Of a stretch of 44,264 bases of DNA, positions 16,518 through 25,538 are shown in pieces. The notes below the pieces were generated by a model. It was not told where the DNA came from. It saw nothing but the letters and a program-made list of their open reading frames with translations, and searched no databases. Numbering within the stretch: the stretch's first letter is position 1; each line of letters starts with the position of its first letter. The stretch comes from a virus: the IMG/VR virus record IMGVR_UViG_3300042868_002664, positions 1 to 44,264 of that record. One strand, 5' to 3'. The position numbers were made by a program, and so were the translations under genes.

Positions 16518-18650
16518 ATGAAATTTTATTATGAAAATAAATCATTAATAGGAGAAGGTGAAATATTAAATGAATATTTTATGATTTCTGAATTTGATGA
16601 AATGTATGGATTAAAAAATCCAATATTTGAACTATCGGATTATGATGATATAATAATATGTTTAAAATCAAACCAAAGGCCGTTTGATGAAAATTTTTAT
16701 TTTGCAAATGAAATATATTTTAATAACTTGTTTTCAAAGATACAAAATAAACCAAATATAAGAATTATTTTAACAAATAGACACGAAGGTGTTGATTTGT
16801 ATTATTTTTTAGAAAAAATAGTTGATTTAAAAAATAAATATAATTTAAAAAAATGGCAAATTATAATAATAACTTTGAATGATATTGTTAAAAAATTTGA
16901 GAAAGATATAACATTTATATATCACCCATTTTTATTGTATGACTTAGCAAATAATTATAATGAATTAACTACTAAAGAAATTTTACACAAAAATGAAATA
17001 GTAAAACTATCCAATACATTTGATTATTTAAATACAAAAAAAGATAAATTTTTTTTGAGTTACAATAAAAATTGTTTAAAATTACACAGAACAAAATTTA
17101 TTTTATGGTTAATAAAAACAGGAATTATAAATGATACATTATATTCTTTATTAATTAAAAAATCAAAATCAGAAGAATTTATTTCTGATTTTTTATCGGA
17201 CCCAGAATTTAATGAATTGATTGGATTGTGGAAATATTATGATGAGTATGAATCGTTAGGATATAATATATTGGATTGGAATTATTTAGAAAATAAAAAC
17301 GATGTATATTCAAATACAACATATACTTCATATAAACATTACGCAACCACTCTATTTAATATAATAACCGAAACATCTCACGATAAATTTAGTTTAAATC
17401 TAACAGAGAAAAGTTTTAAAGCTATTGCCAATTGTCATCCATTTTTAATAATAGGTGATTTAAGAGTAAATGAAAAATTAAAAGATTTTGGATTTAAATT
17501 ATATGATAATTTAATAGATTATTCATTTGATTCAATATATGATAATAGGGGACGATTGAATGGTGCTTTAAAAGAAATTAAAAGAATATATAATTTAGGT
17601 GAAGAATATATAATAAATTGGTATAAAAATAATATAGAAACCATTGAATATAATAGAGATATGTTTTTATCATATGGTAAAATTAACATATTGGAAAAAA
17701 CATTAAATAATTTAAAAATGAAAAAAATTCTAATAACAGGTTGTAGTGGATTGGTAGGAATACATCTTGTAAAAAAATGTATAGAAAATGGATACAAAGT
17801 GATTGGTGTAGATAAAACAAATCCCAGTGCCCATTTATCGGATTTAAATTTTAAATATTATAATTTAGATTTAACTATTGAAGAAAATATTAAAAATATA
17901 TTTGAATTTGAAAAACCCGATGTTGTATTTAATTGTTTTGGAATAAAGGGTTCACCATTAAAAGCAAAAACACAACCGGTAGATTTTCTATACCCATCTT
18001 TTAAAATTAATACTGAAATTATTAATCAATGTGCAAAAAACAACATATATTTATGTTTTGTAAGTTCGGTTGGTGTTTATGCACCTGCTGAAAAGTTTGT
18101 TGAAGATAGTGTATGGAAAACATTACCATCGGAAGCTGATTGGTTTCCTTCTTGGAGTAAACGAATGGGTGAAATTCTTTTGGAATCATATAAAATACAA
18201 TACGGATATAATAACTGGTCAATTATAAGACCGGCCAATATTTTTGGTGAATACGATGATTTTGGTGGAAATGGTACAGTCATTGCAACTCAATGTAAAA
18301 AAATATCGGAAGCTACAAATGAAATTGAAGCATGGGGTGATGGAACTCCAATTAGAGATTTTGTATATGCAGGAGATGTTGCTGATGCTATTTTGGATTT
18401 GTATGAACGTAATTTACATACTACAATTAATTTTGGTGCAGGTGAAGAGATTACCATTAAATCTATGATTGAAGAATTGATAAAAATTAGTGGTAAGGAT
18501 ATATCCATAAATTGGGATACATCTAAACCAAATGGAGATATGCGTAGACAAATGGATACTACAAAACAAATTGAATTAAATTTATTACCAAAATTAGGAT
18601 TTAAAGAAGCATTGGAAAAAACATATAATCACTATTTAAAAAATAAGTAG
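16518..18650 (+). CDS. Fusion: glycosyltransferase-like domain plus extended SDR
   Basis: 710 aa. Residues 1-400 are glycosyltransferase-like copy 2, with FNIITETSHD, LTEKSFKAIANCHPFLIIGD and LKDFGFKLYDNLIDYSFD. Residues 401-710 are a GDP-fucose-synthase or epimerase-like SDR, with ILITGCSGLVG (404-414), FVSSVGVYAP, RPANIFGEYDDFGG and WGDGTPIRDFVYAGD. The junction is at an internal ATG (17718-17720, MKKILITG), so the SDR could also be made alone, or two genes have fused by losing one stop. The SDR catalytic Lys548 is present, but the residue four before it is Pro544 (FPSWSK) instead of Tyr, so catalysis may be altered. The gene lies one base after the previous stop. Confidence 0.83.
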   Translation: MKFYYENKSLIGEGEILNEYFMISEFDEMYGLKNPIFELSDYDDIIICLKSNQRPFDENFYFANEIYFNNLFSKIQNKPNIRIILTNRHEGVDLYYFLEKIVDLKNKYNLKKWQIIIITLNDIVKKFEKDITFIYHPFLLYDLANNYNELTTKEILHKNEIVKLSNTFDYLNTKKDKFFLSYNKNCLKLHRTKFILWLIKTGIINDTLYSLLIKKSKSEEFISDFLSDPEFNELIGLWKYYDEYESLGYNILDWNYLENKNDVYSNTTYTSYKHYATTLFNIITETSHDKFSLNLTEKSFKAIANCHPFLIIGDLRVNEKLKDFGFKLYDNLIDYSFDSIYDNRGRLNGALKEIKRIYNLGEEYIINWYKNNIETIEYNRDMFLSYGKINILEKTLNNLKMKKILITGCSGLVGIHLVKKCIENGYKVIGVDKTNPSAHLSDLNFKYYNLDLTIEENIKNIFEFEKPDVVFNCFGIKGSPLKAKTQPVDFLYPSFKINTEIINQCAKNNIYLCFVSSVGVYAPAEKFVEDSVWKTLPSEADWFPSWSKRMGEILLESYKIQYGYNNWSIIRPANIFGEYDDFGGNGTVIATQCKKISEATNEIEAWGDGTPIRDFVYAGDVADAILDLYERNLHTTINFGAGEEITIKSMIEELIKISGKDISINWDTSKPNGDMRRQMDTTKQIELNLLPKLGFKEALEKTYNHYLKNK

Positions 18651-18652
18651 TT

Positions 18653-19426
18653 ATGGTATTACATGCATATGGATGTAGTTGGACTGCCGGCGAGGGGTGT
18701 GATAGAGTTATAGAAGATACTCTAACCGGTGAGGAAAAATTAAAATTCCAAAATAAAAATAGTTGGGTTAAATTACTTTCAGATAAATTAAATATTTCCC
18801 ACATCAATAATGGTATATGTGGTAATTCTAATAATAAAATATTTAATAAATTAGTTGAAGATATTAGAAATGAAAAAATACAAAAAAATGATTTTGTTAC
18901 AATAATGTGGAGTTCATCTTTGAGAGATGTAGTTCCATTTTTACCAAATGGTGAATGGGTAACTTGGTCGATTAAACATTTAATAGAAGAACCTCATAAA
19001 TTCATAAATGCACATAATACTGAAAATGTGACTTATGATTCTTTTTTTACAAAATATAAAGAGTTCTTTATAGGTGAGTTATTTAATCAAAATTATTATA
19101 ACATTGTTAGTCAAAATTACATCATATTCATTCAAAAATTATTACAACATTATGGAATAAAATACATCATGTGTGATTCATTTGAAAGTATGTTAATTGA
19201 TTTAGATAAAAAGGATGATGTGAAACATAATATAGATAAAACATATTATTGGAATTTTGATAAAAAAACATTTAGGGATTTTTTAAATGAAACGAATGAA
19301 TTGGATATTTGGGAATACCAAACTGCAACATTTAAAACAAAAGCAAGTCAACATCCTAATAAAAAAGGATATGAATTAATTAGTAAAGAATTATATAATT
19401 ATATTAAAAGAAACAAATTGTTATGA
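18653..19426 (+). CDS. SGNH-like protein 1
   Basis: 257 aa. It opens with LHAYGCSWTAGEG, a GDSL-type block I with Ser9 as the possible nucleophile. NGICGNSNNKIFN (near 56-68) fits blocks II/III with Gly and Asn, and HPNKKGYELISKELYNYI near the C-terminus supplies a block V-like His. In known SGNH enzymes these residues make an esterase or O-acetyl transferase/hydrolase acting on glycans or lipids. The Asp of block V (DxxH) is not obvious here, so activity is uncertain. It follows the fusion gene by 2 bases and overlaps the next epimerase start by 4 bases (ATGA). Five relatives are in the window. Confidence 0.78.
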   Translation: MVLHAYGCSWTAGEGCDRVIEDTLTGEEKLKFQNKNSWVKLLSDKLNISHINNGICGNSNNKIFNKLVEDIRNEKIQKNDFVTIMWSSSLRDVVPFLPNGEWVTWSIKHLIEEPHKFINAHNTENVTYDSFFTKYKEFFIGELFNQNYYNIVSQNYIIFIQKLLQHYGIKYIMCDSFESMLIDLDKKDDVKHNIDKTYYWNFDKKTFRDFLNETNELDIWEYQTATFKTKASQHPNKKGYELISKELYNYIKRNKLL

Positions 19427-20400
19427 TAAACAAAGATTCAAAAATCCTTATTACAGGAGGTTCCGGTTTAGTTGGACAAAATTTAACTAATCGATTGGTT
19501 AAAGAAGGTTATACAAATATTAGAGTCAATCTACATAAAAGAAATGTAAGAACTCCAATTGATTTAATAGATTATACCCATTTTGATTTACAAACATATG
19601 ATGGTTGTTTACAAGCAACAAAAGATGTAGATGCAATTTTTCATTGTGCAGCTCAAACATCAAATGCGGTAGATACGATAGATGACCCATTGGCACATGT
19701 TACACCAAATGTATCTATGAATAATTTTTTAATAGATTCGGCTTGGAGAAATGGTATAAAACATTATATTTTTATTTCATCAAATACAGTCTATCCACCA
19801 AAAGGAGATGAACCGGTTATTGAAACCGACTTTTTGTTTGATGAACCATATCCAGTATATTTTCCAGTTGGTTGGATGAAACGATATGCGGAAGTACAAT
19901 GTGAATTATATGCAAAATATTTACCACGTAAAATGAAATGTACAGTTATTAGACCAGCTAATTTATTTGGGCCACATGATAAATATGACTTCAATAAATG
20001 CCATGTTACACCTGCAACAATACGAAAGGTTGCAGACCAAATGAATCCGATTCCGGTATGGGGTGATGGAACTGAATTGAGGGATTTACTTTATATTGAA
20101 GATTTTGTAGAGGCTCTACAATGTGTATTAGAAAAAGAAATTAAAGATGGTTTTGAAGTTTATAACATTGGTTCTAATAATGTGTATTCGGTTTTAGATG
20201 TATTGGATAAAATGAAAAAAATTGCAAGTTATGAGGCTCCGATTGAATTCATAAACGGTAAACCATCGATGATACCGACTCGTAGAATCGATTCAAATAA
20301 GATTTATGATAAGTTGGGTTGGAAAGCAACTACCTCTCTGGAAGATGGTTTAAAATTGGCATACGATTGGTATTTAAAAAATAAAGAAGAATTCAAATAA
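19423..20400 (+). CDS. NAD-dependent epimerase/reductase, GDP-fucose-synthase-like
   Basis: 325 aa, the usual length. Residues 9-18 carry ITGGSGLVGQ (Rossmann Gly motif). ISSNTVYPP near 120 is the active-site Ser/Thr strand, RPANLFGPHDKYDF near 177 and WGDGTELRDLLYIEDFVEAL near 217 are typical of GDP-4-keto-6-deoxymannose epimerase-reductases. The catalytic Lys is Lys153 (VGWMKRYAE), but the position of the conserved Tyr four before it is Val149. The sister SDR domain at 16518-18650 shares the FPxxWxKR type of sequence and also lacks Tyr. It overlaps the SGNH-like gene by 4 bases and precedes the next SGNH-like gene by one base. The reaction is likely nucleotide-sugar epimerisation or reduction; the substrate is unknown. 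Confidence 0.9.
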   Translation: MINKDSKILITGGSGLVGQNLTNRLVKEGYTNIRVNLHKRNVRTPIDLIDYTHFDLQTYDGCLQATKDVDAIFHCAAQTSNAVDTIDDPLAHVTPNVSMNNFLIDSAWRNGIKHYIFISSNTVYPPKGDEPVIETDFLFDEPYPVYFPVGWMKRYAEVQCELYAKYLPRKMKCTVIRPANLFGPHDKYDFNKCHVTPATIRKVADQMNPIPVWGDGTELRDLLYIEDFVEALQCVLEKEIKDGFEVYNIGSNNVYSVLDVLDKMKKIASYEAPIEFINGKPSMIPTRRIDSNKIYDKLGWKATTSLEDGLKLAYDWYLKNKEEFK

Positions 20401-20401
20401 T

Positions 20402-21175
20402 ATGAATGGTATTATTTTTGCGGGAGATAGTTTTACTTGGGGACAAGGATTATATTATTATTCCAAACTTCCCGGATTAAAGATACCCGAATCGGGTCAG
20501 TATATAGATACATATGTCACTCCTTCTCATAGAAAATTTTTGGAAAGTAAAAGATTTGCAAGATTAGTTGCCAACGAATTTGAAACATTCGAATTAGTCA
20601 AAACCGGTAATGGTGGTAGTGATTATGAATCATTGAAATTTATAGATAATGTTTTTCAAAAAAATGGTTATAAATATGAAGATATAAGTTATCTTATATT
20701 TCAAGCTACCGAATTTATGAGAAGTCCGTTTGAATTAGAATTCGAAGATAAATCCAAAGAATTATATTTTAATCATAGTATTATGAAAACACAGGATATA
20801 CATAATGTTTTTCTAAAATGGTTAAATAAAAATAATTATACATTAGATGATTACGAAAAACTTCACTTAAATCAGGTTTTTAATAAAATAAAAAATAAAT
20901 TTAAAGAATTGGAATCACATGGTATAAAATGTAAAATAATATGCTGGCCTTTGGAATATGTTGATTTAATTAAAAACGATGACTATATGTTTGATAAATT
21001 TATACCCATTTTTTATGATAATAAAAATATAGATTGTTTTGAAACATTTATGAAAGATTATCCAGAAATGATGATTGAATCAGACCCATATTTTAAAAAT
21101 CCAATTAGGGATGGTCATTTGAGTTTAAAAGCACATAAAATAGTTGCAGATAGTATTATAAATAAAATAAAATAA
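20402..21175 (+). CDS. SGNH-like protein 2
   Basis: 257 aa. IIFAGDSFTWGQG (4-16) is a clear GDS(L/F) block I with Ser10. KTGNGGSDYESL near 62 fits blocks II/III, and RDGHLSLKAHKIVADSI near the C-terminus gives a DxH pair typical of block V. This is the most complete SGNH set in the window, so hydrolase or acyltransferase activity on a glycan is plausible. No signal peptide or membrane segment is seen, so it acts in the cytoplasm or as part of a complex. It sits between an epimerase and the E1 beta-like gene in the rightward operon. Confidence 0.85.
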   Translation: MNGIIFAGDSFTWGQGLYYYSKLPGLKIPESGQYIDTYVTPSHRKFLESKRFARLVANEFETFELVKTGNGGSDYESLKFIDNVFQKNGYKYEDISYLIFQATEFMRSPFELEFEDKSKELYFNHSIMKTQDIHNVFLKWLNKNNYTLDDYEKLHLNQVFNKIKNKFKELESHGIKCKIICWPLEYVDLIKNDDYMFDKFIPIFYDNKNIDCFETFMKDYPEMMIESDPYFKNPIRDGHLSLKAHKIVADSIINKIK

Positions 21176-21180
21176 GTTAT

Positions 21181-21726
21181 ATGAGTTCACCACAATATAC
21201 TCCATACAAAGATGCATTAACAACTGCGATGACAAATTTAGCTGAATTAGACGATTCGGTATTTATTGGTCAACAAATTGTATATCAAGGAAATCCTATG
21301 AGTACGACATTGGGAGGAGTTTCAAAAGATAAAATGATTGAAGTTCCAGTAATGGAGGAATCTCAAATGGGAATGAGTTTGGGAATGGCAATGTCAGGTA
21401 AAAGAGTTATTACATTCTATCCTCGTTGGGATTTCATTATATGTGCAACAAATCAATTAGTAAATCACGTTGATAAAATTGGTTTAATGAGTGGTGGTAA
21501 ATGGAAACCAAATTTAATTATCAGATTGGGTAAAGGTTCGGATAAACCATTAGACCCAGGACATCAACATAGAGGAAATTATTTTGATGAATTTAAATCG
21601 CTTTGTCCTAATATAGAATTTCACGATTTAAAAACAGCTGTGGATATTGAATTGGCCTATAAATATGTAACCAATGAAGGTGGTATTCATTGTTTAGTAG
21701 AATATCCGGAATTATATTATGTATAA
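21181..21726 (+). CDS. TPP-dependent enzyme, E1 beta-like (pyrimidine-binding) subunit
   Basis: 181 aa. YTPYKDALTTAMTNLAELDD is the opening helix of transketolase central/E1 beta domains. VPVMEESQMGMSLGMAMSGK (52-71) contains the Glu that activates the thiamine aminopyrimidine, and YPRWDFIICATNQLVNHVDK matches the region after it. The C-terminal transketolase domain is absent, so this is a minimal subunit. Its partner is the alpha-like subunit at 14646-15281; together they make one active site at the interface. The two genes are separated by five unrelated sugar-modification genes, which suggests those were inserted between an originally adjacent pair. It is the last rightward gene, facing the leftward operon across 21 bases. 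Confidence 0.87.
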   Translation: MSSPQYTPYKDALTTAMTNLAELDDSVFIGQQIVYQGNPMSTTLGGVSKDKMIEVPVMEESQMGMSLGMAMSGKRVITFYPRWDFIICATNQLVNHVDKIGLMSGGKWKPNLIIRLGKGSDKPLDPGHQHRGNYFDEFKSLCPNIEFHDLKTAVDIELAYKYVTNEGGIHCLVEYPELYYV

Positions 21727-21747
21727 AAAAGATAATATTATATTACA

Positions 21748-22590
21748 TTAATCAAATGTAGTTATAAATTCTTTTTTTTCAAATTTAATTCTATCTAAAG
21801 TTTTATCAAATATAGTTTTATAATTATCATTATAATACGGGCCGATATTACTTTTTATAGTTTCATCAAATAATACTGCATTATAGTAATTACCATATTG
21901 GCCGAAATGGCCATCATCAATTACATTTAAAGTTTCTTCTCTAATTGAAAAATTTTTTGGTAATTTAGAAAAAAAATTATCATACGAAAATTGATTTTTT
22001 ATTGAAAAATTCCATTTTTGTTTTTCAGTAATTTCATCTAAATCGGAAAATGGTGTCCACATTATTGGTTTATATTTTGAATGTAATTCCACAATATATT
22101 CCATAAATGATAATAAATTTTTATTTAAATAACCATTATCAAAAAAACTAATTTCTCTATTTACTGTTTGATATTTAAATAATTCTTTTGGTAAGTTTTG
22201 TAACGATGATGTATTGGAATGAATAAACATACAATCCAAATTATCGGTTATCCAATTAAATCTGCTTGGGTGTGTCCAATTTATTATAATTCTATCACCT
22301 TCATTATAATCAAAATCTTTTATTTTTGAAAATTGATATATTATATCCTCAATAGAACACCCACCTTTACCAAAATTATATACATCATATCCCCATTCTC
22401 GTAACCAATCATCGAACCATTTAGCGGTATAATTTATATTTACTTCATTTAATTTTAATAAATACTGGCCGATTGGATTTGCCATAATCCATTGCATTCT
22501 ATTTTCATAAATTTTTGATTCTTCTATTGCATCATATTTTTCTTTAAATAAATTACATGTAAATGAGTCTCCTAATAAAAATATTTTCAT
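21748..22590 (-). CDS. SGNH-like protein 3
   Basis: 280 aa. It begins MKIFLLGDSFTCNLFKEK with Ser9 in a GDSF block. NFGKGGCSIEDIIYQF near 92-107 is block II/III-like, and DDGHFGQYGNYYNAVLFDETI gives a C-terminal Asp-His pair near 225. The middle contains IINWTHPSRFNW, close in style to other phage GDSFT proteins. Its start overlaps the preceding stop as ATGA, so it is the last gene of the long leftward run. A carbohydrate esterase or acetyltransferase role is an inference from the family and from neighbours. Confidence 0.78.
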   Translation of the reverse strand: MKIFLLGDSFTCNLFKEKYDAIEESKIYENRMQWIMANPIGQYLLKLNEVNINYTAKWFDDWLREWGYDVYNFGKGGCSIEDIIYQFSKIKDFDYNEGDRIIINWTHPSRFNWITDNLDCMFIHSNTSSLQNLPKELFKYQTVNREISFFDNGYLNKNLLSFMEYIVELHSKYKPIMWTPFSDLDEITEKQKWNFSIKNQFSYDNFFSKLPKNFSIREETLNVIDDGHFGQYGNYYNAVLFDETIKSNIGPYYNDNYKTIFDKTLDRIKFEKKEFITTFD

Positions 22591-23660
22591 AATAAATTGT
22601 ATTTTTTAAGGTATTTATTATTTAATTGTTTAAATGAATTGGTAACAAATTCAATATCTTCTAATTTATTTTTTAATAATATTTCCGAACTTACATCGGA
22701 AATCAATTCATTATCGGACTGAGGTATGTTTAATGTATTCATAAATTTAATGTATTCAAAATGAAATATATCTGTAAATAAAATTATATTTTCTAAATTT
22801 TCTGCAGTATCGGATAAGATATTATTATCAATGAACCATTTTTTTATTATATTTTTATAAAATATATAATAAGAATGTGAACTTGGATGTGGGTCTGTTA
22901 TCAAATTATATCTTCTGCCAATAGATAAATTATCTCTAGCATATTCACTTATACCACCAAATTTACCCGATGGGGTGTTGTATGTTTTTAATCCAGAAAT
23001 TAATTTAGAATTTAAATTTGGTTTTTTTCCAGCACAATACGTTTCCATCTCATCATTTGCACTATTATATTCATAAAAAGTTACTATTTTTTTTAAATCA
23101 TCTATTTTATGAGTTATATTGTATTCAACAAAATCTTCTACAAATAAATTTGCCCAACCAAAAAATATTTTATTAATTACACTATTTTCTTTACAAAAAT
23201 CATTTATATTTTCAATATTAGAGATATGTTTTAAAAATATATTTTTTATAGATTCGTAATCATTTAGATTTTCTACACCATAGTCATATGGATAATTATT
23301 TACATCTATATCCATATTATTCATTTTTACAGAAGGCCTTAATAATGCAGATAATTGTATTATTGCATATATTTTATCATTTGGATAATTGGATTTGATA
23401 TCAATAATTTTTTGTTTTAATTTATCAAAAATAACATGATTCCCATATGAACCTCTTGCAATTGTATAAATTTTAACATCATCTATTTTATTTTGATTAA
23501 TTAAGTCTAATGCAAGATATTTATGAAGTTTTATTGTATTGGGAGCTCTTAATGTTTCATATGAAATAGTATTCTTTAATAATTCAACATTAAAATTATC
23601 TTCAAAAACACCTTCATCTGAAAATGAACAACCCGCAAATATTATATGATTTTTTTGCAT
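22587..23660 (-). CDS. SGNH-like protein 4 (divergent)
   Basis: 357 aa. HIIFAGCSFSDEGVFEDNF (5-23) is a GCSF variant of the GDSL block with Ser13. ARGSYGNHVIFDKL near 68-81 fits block II/III, and TDPHPSSHSYYIFYKNII supplies a DxH motif near 256-260. A further about 80 residues after it form a helical tail not present in the shorter relatives. The start overlaps the stop of the glycosyltransferase-like gene by 19 bases. Function is inferred from the shared pattern only; sequence identity to the other five looks low. Confidence 0.72.
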   Translation of the reverse strand: MQKNHIIFAGCSFSDEGVFEDNFNVELLKNTISYETLRAPNTIKLHKYLALDLINQNKIDDVKIYTIARGSYGNHVIFDKLKQKIIDIKSNYPNDKIYAIIQLSALLRPSVKMNNMDIDVNNYPYDYGVENLNDYESIKNIFLKHISNIENINDFCKENSVINKIFFGWANLFVEDFVEYNITHKIDDLKKIVTFYEYNSANDEMETYCAGKKPNLNSKLISGLKTYNTPSGKFGGISEYARDNLSIGRRYNLITDPHPSSHSYYIFYKNIIKKWFIDNNILSDTAENLENIILFTDIFHFEYIKFMNTLNIPQSDNELISDVSSEILLKNKLEDIEFVTNSFKQLNNKYLKKYNLL

Positions 23661-24787
23661 ATTGATATTGGGTTTGCCTCATCTTCACGTTGTAAAAATT
23701 CTTTTATTTTATCTTTATGGTTGGTAAAATATTGTATTAAAATTTTAGAATTGTTTTCATATTCATAGATATATTTAAAATAGATATCATGTAATGTTTC
23801 TATCTTTTCAATAGATTGTTGAGTGATGTGGCCATATCCTTCTCTGCAACTATTATCATCCGTTATATCGTAAAACCCATATAATGGAGATGTGAATCTC
23901 ATACCGATTGATTCAAATACGTGTTTTAAATTTTTTGGGCCAAAGACTATAAATGGTAAACACGAAACGATTGGTTTTATTAATTTTTCGGTTATTGGAC
24001 AACTATTTTTTAAATTTTTTATATCTCTAAAAAAATAAGATTCGGCCACTATTTCAAAATAACACAAAAATTGTGGTAAATATGTATGTTTTAAATTTAT
24101 AGTTTTTTCAGAATATCTGTCAAATGAATGTGGTATAATTCCCTCATTGTCTTTAAAAAATGAATCCAAATTGTGTTTTTCTGCAGAATAATATACCAAA
24201 CTATCATTGAAAGACCACATTCCATTTTTTAAATTATCGGTTGCTTTTAATATATTAAAAATATCAATTCTAGTTGGGCTAACGTGGTTTGAATAAAAAG
24301 AGTATTTATAAGGTTTTATTAAATCATAATATTCTCTATTCATATTTTCTAAAAAGGTTCTAGCATTAAGATAGTCGTTTAATATTAACCAATCTACTTG
24401 TGTATACAATGATAGTGGTAAAAATATTTTATATTCGTTTTTTGTAGAATACATATCAAAATTGGCATAATAACATTTTTTACCTATATCTTTTGAGAAA
24501 TTAATAAATTCTGTTTCGTCATTTACTATGATTTCATTTAAAATAAATAAAGCTTTATTAAAATCACCATATAATTTAATATATTCATTTATAGCACTTT
24601 TTAATTTATCGGAATTGTGTATTTTTTCAAATTCAAATCCAAACGAATTTACTACAAATATAATACAAGTATTATTTTCACTTTGAAAACCAAAACCAGT
24701 TGGCATATAATATCCATGTGCATAATTAGTTTCAGGTGTTAAAACTTCTATAATATCACCATCATCTTTATATAATATTGCTTTCAT
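23642..24787 (-). CDS. Glycosyltransferase-like protein, family copy 3
   Basis: 381 aa. The C-terminal part has YSNHVSPTRIDIFNIL, YFEIVAESYFF, ITEKLIKPIVSCLPFIVFGP and LKHVFESIGMRF, the same order of blocks (AES, TEK..KP, PF..G, L..G) as the proteins at 15266 and 16518. I therefore place it in the same probable GT-B glycosyltransferase family. The N-terminal third (ILYKDDGDIIEVLTPET) is not recognisable. It overlaps both neighbours, an SGNH-like gene on each side, by about 20 bases. That glycosyltransferase/SGNH pairing recurs on the plus strand at 16518-19426. Confidence 0.65.
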   Translation of the reverse strand: MKAILYKDDGDIIEVLTPETNYAHGYYMPTGFGFQSENNTCIIFVVNSFGFEFEKIHNSDKLKSAINEYIKLYGDFNKALFILNEIIVNDETEFINFSKDIGKKCYYANFDMYSTKNEYKIFLPLSLYTQVDWLILNDYLNARTFLENMNREYYDLIKPYKYSFYSNHVSPTRIDIFNILKATDNLKNGMWSFNDSLVYYSAEKHNLDSFFKDNEGIIPHSFDRYSEKTINLKHTYLPQFLCYFEIVAESYFFRDIKNLKNSCPITEKLIKPIVSCLPFIVFGPKNLKHVFESIGMRFTSPLYGFYDITDDNSCREGYGHITQQSIEKIETLHDIYFKYIYEYENNSKILIQYFTNHKDKIKEFLQREDEANPISICKKII

Positions 24788-25538
24788 ATTTTATTAAATG
24801 TTTTACAATAATTTCCGATATCTTTTTATGTCCTGAAATACCTGGATGAGTATCTTCTATTCCATTATTTAATTCATCACCTAAACTTAATTTTTCATTT
24901 TTACACATATCTTGTATGAAACTATATTCTTTACAATTGAATGTGGAATCCGATAATTTTATTATATTTCTATCCGTTACTATTCCCTTATATATGTTGT
25001 ATTTATTTATAATATCATATGGTTGTAGTAAATAAATATTATTTGTATGTTGTTTTATATACGAAATTAATGACATCAAATTTACATATTCCTTTTTACC
25101 AAATTCTTCAAAATTACAAAAATTATAATAGGAATTTATTACATCTTTTTTTATATCATGCCATTCGGCATTATCTTCTGTTAAATCATTTGGATTTGAT
25201 AATAAACCACCCGTTATATTAAAATATCTACCTATTTTATTTGAATATATCTCATCTCTAAATCCATTTGGTATTTCCAATATAAAAGTTGTATTAGATA
25301 TATTATTGGTCATTATATATTCCCAACACATTCTTACAATTCTATTAATAGAGCCACCATATCTAGAGTCATCTTGTAATTTTAAATTAAAATGATTTGC
25401 AACTAAAGTTGGATATGAATAATTACGCCCTTTACCAGGTATATTACAAGTTTTTATTAAACCATTTACATCCAATGTGTCACCATCCGTCCAACTACAA
25501 CCATTTATATATAAATTTTTTATTTGAACATGTCCCAT
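24768..25538 (-). CDS. SGNH-like protein 5
   Basis: 256 aa. LYINGCSWTDGDTLDV (9-24) is the GCSW version of block I with Ser15, matching GCSWTAG of the protein at 18653. RYGGSINRIVRMCWEY near 59-74 fits block II/III, and DTHPGISGHKKISEIIVKHL near the end gives a DxHPxxxGH block V, the clearest in this set. The first ATG (MGHVQIK) overlaps the stop of the upstream SGNH-like gene by 19 bases; no later ATG is suitable. Hydrolase or acyl-transfer activity is plausible; the substrate is unknown. Confidence 0.8.
   Translation of the reverse strand: MGHVQIKNLYINGCSWTDGDTLDVNGLIKTCNIPGKGRNYSYPTLVANHFNLKLQDDSRYGGSINRIVRMCWEYIMTNNISNTTFILEIPNGFRDEIYSNKIGRYFNITGGLLSNPNDLTEDNAEWHDIKKDVINSYYNFCNFEEFGKKEYVNLMSLISYIKQHTNNIYLLQPYDIINKYNIYKGIVTDRNIIKLSDSTFNCKEYSFIQDMCKNEKLSLGDELNNGIEDTHPGISGHKKISEIIVKHLIKYESNII

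Noticed and set aside
21727-21747. TAATATTA palindrome between the convergent operons as a two-way terminator
   Set aside because: The palindrome (21733-21740) is only eight A/T bases with no GC stem, and such sequences are frequent in this DNA. No stable hairpin is visible.
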